Part shown: piece by piece, positions 57,805 to 64,000 of the stretch
Numbering within the stretch: position 1 is the stretch's first letter
Layout of the letters: each line of letters opens with the position of its first letter
DNA from: Talpa occidentalis
Taxonomy: Eukaryota > Chordata > Mammalia > Eulipotyphla > Talpidae
Length of the DNA: 64,000 nucleotides
Assembly: GCF_014898055.3 (NCBI RefSeq)
Contig: NW_023600993.1
Coordinates: 14,536,850 to 14,600,849, forward strand
Reading direction: 5' to 3'
Position numbers and translations under genes: made by a program
Notes under the pieces: model-generated
What the model was told of the DNA's origin: nothing
What the model saw: the letters and a program-made list of their open reading frames with translations, nothing else
The model's database searches: none

Positions 57805-58052
57805 TTTTTTTTTAATATAAAGATTGATTGATTGATTGATTTATACAAGCACTGGGTACAGTCAGAAGCACGGGAGAGTGAGAGGAGCACTCTGCAGGGA
57901 GCAGAACAGGCAGACCAACGAAGTACATTGCTGAGGGGAGGTCTGCGCGCCATGTGGGACGCTCGCCAGCGGTTGGGGATCGAACCGGCGCTGCAGAGGC
58001 TGCGGGCAGCTTCACAGCCCAGCGCTCAACTGCTGTGCCACCAGGGAGGCCC
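57805..58052 (-). mobile_element. tRNA-derived SINE with (GATT)n tail and internal deletion
   Basis: Antisense copy whose tail became gattgattgattgattgat in place of (attt)n. Perfect 16-base target-site duplication gagtatagtatttctt at 57789-57804 and 58053-58068. The middle is shorter than in sister copies: the segment between 'gctgaggggag' and 'gtctgcgcgcc' lacks the usual 'cagcgggcgcggcaggaga'-like block. Confidence 0.95.
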
Positions 58053-58068
58053 GAGTATAGTATTTCTT

Positions 58069-58865
58069 GTGCAACTAAGTGTATGGAATAAAGCTAATAC
58101 TTCCTAAGCCTGTACCTTTTTCTCAGTAGGATTATGTCTTCAATTACTTTATTTTGATAATCAATGTATTACCTAGGGAACACCTACTATTCTGTGGGCC
58201 ACCATTACACTGGGCACAAGTCATGCATAGTGCTTGTAAAAGAAAATATCAGGTGCTGTACATGGACACCCCCACTTCCTCTAAGTCAGCATGCCCCACC
58301 ACAAAGTTGTTGTACAGGACAAGGGAAAAAAACAAATGGGTTTTCTTTATCTGAGATGGTCTCAGCAGTACCCAAGCTACATTGTCTGACTCCCTGTAGA
58401 GTTATTTGAGAGACGCCTGTTCTTCTCCTTCTAAAATAGGATTTCAGTTTGAGTACATACTTAGGAAGACTGAAGATGGTTATTTGAATCACAAATGGGA
58501 GTAAGGCCCATGTTGCAGAAGGGGGTACATAAATTACAAATACAGAAAGCCCCTAGAGTTATGGCCTGATTAGGTCATAATGCCCAGTTTCCTCCCATCC
58601 TGCTCAGGAGCCCCGGAGCCACATATGATTCTATCACCAAATTAATGAGGCAAATTCTGGAATCCGTTGATACTCACTCTTAATGAGTACGTACAGTAAG
58701 GCAGGATGCTTCCATTTAGGTATGCTAATGATGGCAATATAAATTTTATTCCATCTTTACTCCAAAGCCATTGAGATTTCACCACCTGGAAATTATGGTG
58801 GGAGAGTAGGAATATTGGAAATGGACTTTCTCCCTGAGGTAATTCACCAGCAACAGGAACACTAC
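58069..58865. other. Unique noncoding DNA
   Basis: No gene or repeat recognised. Confidence 0.45.
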
Positions 58866-58867
58866 CA

Positions 58868-58889
58868 CAAAAATAAATAAATAAACAAA

Positions 58890-58928
<39 letters not shown>

Positions 58929-58942
58929 GCAAATAAATAAAA
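58868..58942 (+). repeat. (AAAT)n tetranucleotide microsatellite
   Basis: About 17 units with a few 'caaat' interruptions. It resembles an expanded retroposon tail but no SINE body adjoins it on either side. Confidence 0.95.
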
Positions 58943-59595
58943 CCTAAGAATCGCCATTTGGTGCAGGTTAGAGAAGGCTCCTTGTCCTCATTTTGGATTC
59001 CCACTGGGCCTAGAACACTCTGTGTCAAGGACTCTCCAAGTTGCTTGTTCTTTTCGTTTGTTTTTCCTCCCTTTGAGTTTATTTTTAATGGTTGCTGTTA
59101 ACAAGAACAATGAATATGAAAGCATGTTAGGAGTGAATTAGGATATAAAGATATCAGATCCAGCTGTGTTGAATAACTAGCTGAGGTCAGAGATTATAAC
59201 AAGAAAGGTTGGGAAAAAGAGAGAATCCAGATTTTGTAGCATCCAAGGTTTATATAATCTGAGGTACCTTCTTTAAGAAAAATAATTCAAATGAAGAATA
59301 TAAAATGAGATGCTGGGGTGGAGAAGGGGCCAGTGTAATTGGGGGACATTAAAACTTAAGTCTCATTGGTTTCACTGTAAATTGATCTGTTGGGAGAAAA
59401 ATCTTATTAAAAACCATGTATGACCTGATCATTTCTATTAAGCTTCTTGTAAACATGAGCAGGACATTTCTTAACATTAGCATATGTGTTTTGTAGTAGA
59501 GAAATTTTATCTGCTTCCCTTCAGTAAATAGTATGGAACTACTTTATTCCTCCAGTTATTTTTCCTAAAAGTTTTTTTACTTTAGTACTTTGGTC
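58943..59595. other. Unique noncoding DNA
   Basis: No gene or repeat recognised. Confidence 0.45.
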
Positions 59596-59597
59596 CA

Positions 59598-59725
59598 CAG
59601 TTTGGTAGTGTGGAAAGAGCTTTAACTTTCAGATTTCTAACGTATCTGTGACTTTTTACTTATGTGGTTTGATCAACCCCTTCCCTTCTCTGAACTTTAA
59701 TCCCTTCATTCTAAGACAAAAATGA
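59598..59725 (+). repeat. MIR fragment
   Basis: 'gtagtgtggaaagagcttta', 'gtgactttttacttatgtgg', 'tttgatcaaccccttccctt' and 'ctctgaactttaatcccttc' fit MIR order. Confidence 0.5.
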
Positions 59726-59739
59726 TTACTGATAAAATT

Positions 59740-60650
59740 TCATTAATGAATTTATTAACAGCTATATGGAGTGGTAATTTATATATCAAACAGTTGACCT
59801 ACTTAAAGTGTGTCATCACCACAACTTAATTTTGAAATACTCCTTCATCTCCCAAAAGACATCCAATGCCCATTAGCAGTCACTTCCCATTACTCTCTTC
59901 CTCTTAATTCTAAATAAGCACTAATATTAATATGCTTTTTGTCTCTGTAGAATTATCTATTCTGGATATTGCGTATAAATAGGATCATACACTATATGGT
60001 CTTTTATGACCATATTCTCCCACTTATAATGTTCTCAAGATTCATAGATGTTATAATGCATATCCATTTCTTTCATTGCTGAATAATATTTCATCGTATA
60101 GGTATACCACATTTTGTTGTCCATTTATTAGTTGATGGACAATTGGGCAATATCTACTTTTTCACTATAATGTTTCTATGTTGCTATAAATATTTGTTTA
60201 CAAGCTTTTGTGTGGACATATGCTTTCATTTCTTTTAGGTACTTACTTAGGGGTAGAGTTGCAAGGTATGAATACTCTAATTTGTCCTCATAACACTTGT
60301 CATTGTCTACCTTTTCATTTCAGTCATCCAAGTGGCTATGAAATAGTATCTCATGATGGCGTCATCTGTACTTCTCTAGAAAATAATAATAGTAAGTATT
60401 TTTTCCCATGTTCACTTGTTATTTGTTTATCTTCCTTGGAGAAATGGCTATTCAAAATTAAGTTGTCTTTATATTGTTGAGTTGTAATATTTCTTTATAT
60501 ATTCTAGATACAATTCTCTTATCAGATCCATGACATGCAAATATTCTTCCATTCTGTGAGGTTACCTTTGCACTTTCTTGATGGTGCTTTTTGAAACATA
60601 AAAGTTTTAAATCTGAGGAAGTCTAAATTATCAGTGAAGGAATGGTAATT
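59740..60650 (-). mobile_element. Ancient L1 (L1M-type) antisense, about 0.9 kb
   Basis: Long collinear antisense L1 text: 'attatctattctggatattg', 'ggtataccacattttgttgt', 'ttgtgtggacatatgctttc', 'gtggctatgaaatagtatct', 'ttgttgagttgtaatatttc', 'tttatatattctagatacaa' and 'cactttcttgatggtgcttt'. ORF2 is full of stops. Confidence 0.85.
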
Positions 60651-60654
60651 GTTA

Positions 60655-62085
60655 AGGTGTTGGGTTTACTGCAGACTTTATAAACACTGCACTTTTTTGT
60701 TTCCCAATCTCTAGAAAAAAAAAAGATTTCCAATGTTGAAATCCTTCTAGAGTGATAAAAATGTCTACCATAGAATAGAATAGAAAACATAGAATGTTAA
60801 CAAAGAAGATTATTCTTGTTTTAGCTTTTTCTCAATTATTCTATCATTGGTTATTTCTGATAAGGTATTTTATCAGAACTTTCAGTAACAGCTATTTTGT
60901 AAAAAATTAAATCAAATAACATAAAAGTCATTTCTTTAGTAGGTGTTCAATTAATCTGAATTTCTTTTCTGTCTTCTGACTACTATTGGATTATAGATTT
61001 ATACATAACAATAATGGGAAAGTATCACACCTCTTCTGTAGGCTTCTACTTCCTTCTTTGAATGTTCCTGAGCATATAAAAATATGCCTAGAATGCTGGC
61101 AAAGAATTTCTAGGATTTAGCAATTGAGAAAAGAATCTTCTGACAGTGGCTTAGGGTTATTCACTAACATATTTACTGTACAGATGTACATTGGTAGAAT
61201 TCAAGCAAGAACTGATGCAGTGTTCTACATTTGCATTAATTAACACAACACTGGCAAGTGACACTGTGCATAATTTTAAAAATATTTTTTAACTCACTAT
61301 TGTTTATGTCGACCTCTTGAAAATATAATATGGAAATATTTTCCTTACCAAAATAATTTTTCTTCTGCTCCATGAGCCTTCTGTTTTCCTGTTAGAGATT
61401 TTCTATCTCATAAAGTTAAAATTTAAATGTACAGAATGATAGATGATAGACAGATAGATAAACAGACAGACTTATTTTGAGAATCTAAAACACTAAGGTC
61501 ATACAAAACACTAGAGTTGTGAGATAAGTGCCTTTGGGCTGAGGAAGTTGCCAGGCCTGTATTCATGCATAGAACAAATTTTACCAAGGAAGTGAGTCTA
61601 GACTCGGAGGGTTATGAACATTCCACCATCATACATCATTGTCACCAATACCATTACTAATATCATCATCATCATCACCAACACAACTACCTTCCACTTC
61701 TATTTCCCCCAAAAAAAGTATCTCTGGGTAAAGAGAACCCAAAAGACGGTCTTTTGTCAAACACATAGTTTATATCCCTAGTTCAATTAAAGTAGAGCTG
61801 AGATAATCTAGTTATACTTGACCAATGGAGAAAATCAAGTATCTATTTTTAATTGTATGAAGGATTCTGCTTGGCTTTGATAATTGACACATCTCTACTT
61901 CAATATGATGTGCCTTAAAATTTCACAATGTATTTCTCCCCAGATAAGTGAAAAGAATTCTAGAAAAGGTTATGAAAAGAAGTTTGGGTTAAAATGGTAC
62001 ATACTACTTATTTCTAAGATAGAGGAGCTAGTGGAGAAAAGAATAGTAGAGAATAAGAATCTTTACTAGTCTTTGCTATCTAGTC
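60655..62085. other. Unique noncoding DNA
   Basis: Simple repeats only: a (gata/gaca)n tract at about 61440-61470 and (atc)n at about 61658-61680. No gene seen. Confidence 0.45.
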
Positions 62086-62089
62086 TGCT

Positions 62090-62500
62090 ATATAGGCAAT
62101 GACTCTTTGGGAGTTATTTGTAACAATTACCAAATAATTCTGGATCTCCTCCCCTTGGATACAGGGCAGGAATATACTTTTAGTCCCACTTTTGGATGGA
62201 TGGAGCTACATGACTAGGTCTAGCCTATGAGTCTTAAGTGTGGTTTGTTGTCACTCCTGAATGAGTATATAGTTGCCAGAGTAAAATACCCAAGAATTAG
62301 CTTTTCCTTTAGGTAAAGTGAAGAACAATATTCTACATGGATACTTAGCTGCCTGGGTTCCTAAGTAACTATGATAAGCAGAGGTCCTCTGCCAAGAGGT
62401 TACTGGTACGTTGTGAGAGGGATAAATAAAGATTAACAGTTTTAGACCACTGAGATTCAACAGTTACTTGCTACTGCAGTATAACTTGACTTACCTGACT
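62090..62500 (+). mobile_element. Possible ancient LTR-like repeat
   Basis: 'ctggatctcctccccttgga', 'gaccactgagattcaacagt', 'tacttgctactgcagtataa' and 'cttgacttacctgac' resemble the middle and 3' end of the repeat suspected at 27.4 kb (which reads in the other direction). Confidence 0.5.
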
Positions 62501-62504
62501 ATTG

Positions 62505-64000
62505 TAAATGCAAATTCTTTACTTTCTATCAAGACCAGTACAGAGGGTGCCCAGCAAGTGCTTAATGAAATCAACAAACCATTTTTGAAGTGCCTATTGT
62601 GGGTGAAAGCTATTGAGCATGGATGAATCAAAGATAAAGAAGCATTGTCTCAGCCTTCAAACAAACACACAGAAAGTGGGGGTGGGGAGTGAGAGAGAGA
62701 ATGGCAGAAGGGGAGATGAATGGAATTTAATGTAACTGACCCTCTGATGAAGGAAAACACAGCCCAATGGCATATGCAAATTCCATATATAATGGGAGAG
62801 CAAAAAAGGTGGTGGACAGTCATTTACCACTTCTAGTGACATCTTGTGATGGGTAGTGAGAAAGGAGAACAAAGAATTGGCATGAACACATATACCAAGT
62901 CACAAAAGTGTGAGGAGAAACAGAAAGTATCAGAGAAGAGTGGAGGCTGGAATCTGAAGAGAGGTGAAAGATGAAGCTAAGGCCAGAGCAGAAGTGACCA
63001 TGTGCTCAGATTTTTTATTCTCAAGGTCATTTTCAGTTTAGAGAGACCACACTGGTCATGTGGCAGTGGCTTTTGTGCCCCATATCACGCCCCATAATCC
63101 TACCTGATTTTAGTGCAGCCGAGGTAACCAGCTCTGTGCATTTCTGCCAGGCTGATAGCTCAAATGCACACAACAGTGTTTCCTCACTTTCCAATACCAC
63201 AAATTTTTCTACAGTTTTGGAAAGTGCAACTAGCAAATACAGGGAATTAGTACCTGTAAGGCAATACCCTTCCACCTAGAGAAGACAGTAGTTGGAAGAG
63301 AAACGGTCCTGCCTTTTTCCTGATGGAGGGATGATTCAACATGCTTCTCAGAGCACCCTCCAGCATGACTGTCCATGCCTACACTGGTAACCAATTCAGT
63401 AACACATCACTGATTGCTTTTCCCTTCATGCCTATCTTACTTTTCACTGCAACTTTGTGGAGTTCCCACATGATAAATACTTGTACCCAAATGTCTACAT
63501 TAGGCTCTAATTTCTGGGAAGTTCAAATTCACATAAACAGCAAAGTCAAATAAGAGGTGTTATGTGTAAATGTCTTTTAAGGTAAAGCATCATTTGCCTA
63601 CCAATATAAAATGAGCACATCTCAAAGATTGTCTTTCACGTATGAATTAATGAGGGCACTAGTAAGATGTTACAAATGGTTGAAAGGCAAATTCAAAGTA
63701 CTACACAAAAATAGCTCAATCAGGATTACTGGATGAATTTGCAGGTGCAAAACTATTTTCTTTCTTCATCTTCTTCTTTTTTTGGAGCAGGGAGAGGTCA
63801 GTTCTTTCGCTTAGCAGAATCATTTGCATGTATAAAAACTGTCTCCATGATATTACTGTAAGTTATCTACAATTAAAGAGTTGAAATAGGTCAAAAACAG
63901 TGAAAGGTAAAAATGACCTCGAGGGGTGTTTTGGAGGACACTCAGCAATCTATTTATTTATTTCATGTTAGTTTGGTACATTTCAAAGTCTTTTCCAATT
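62505..64000. other. Mostly unique noncoding DNA
   Basis: Weak L2-like text at 62540-62660 and LTR-like text at about 63340-63540; nothing firm. No gene seen to the window end. Confidence 0.4.

Noticed and set aside
1..64000. Cetartiodactyl, carnivore or primate origin
   Set aside because: The SINE differs from CHR/Bov-tA, SINEC and Alu in body and tail. A bat origin fits better but is unproven without a database search.
1..64000. A novel multi-gene biological system
   Set aside because: No host coding genes are visible. The only protein-like sequences are LINE-1 ORF2 fragments.

Overview
This window is nuclear DNA from a placental mammal, AT-rich and without any host protein-coding gene, tRNA, rRNA or CRISPR array that I can support. 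It is intergenic or intronic. Lineage clues are the 14 copies of a roughly 270-base tRNA-derived SINE (5' end like 'gggcctccctggtggcgca', tail (aaat)n then 'cttt'), several young L1 3' ends, and older layers of MIR, L2, L1M, MaLR-like LTRs and hAT-type fragments. The SINE is not Alu, B1/B2, carnivore SINEC or the cetartiodactyl CHR type. I think it most resembles the tRNA SINE of horseshoe and leaf-nosed bats (Rhin-1 type), but that attribution is from memory and untested.

Layout. 1-9 kb: unique DNA with a MIR, an old DNA-transposon fragment, four SINEs and a 259-base local duplication. 9-19 kb: a young L1 3' end, an old L1 broken by an LTR fragment, then a cluster of short copied and inverted segments at 13.7-16.1 kb that looks like a template-switching rearrangement. 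19.4-23.1 kb: two L1 3' ends in the same orientation 300 bases apart, followed by an old antisense L1. 23.5-34 kb: mostly unique sequence with one SINE, L2, MIR and LTR-like debris. 34.85-36.6 kb: a twin-primed (5'-inverted) L1 with an open 3' ORF2 segment and clear target-site duplications. 36.6-49 kb: simple repeats, L2, a candidate conserved noncoding stretch at 38.75-39.37 kb, a SINE inside a SINE inside an old transposon at 42.05-42.91 kb, and LTR fragments. 49-64 kb: old L1 fragments, three SINEs, MIR/L2 and low-copy DNA.

The only coding sequence with recognisable protein similarity is LINE-1 ORF2. No host genes act together here. The interest lies in retrotransposition mechanism (13 of 14 SINEs and four L1s have readable target-site duplications), SINE subfamily layering, and three local copy events. 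Coordinates of ancient repeats are approximate because they were recognised by eye without alignment.
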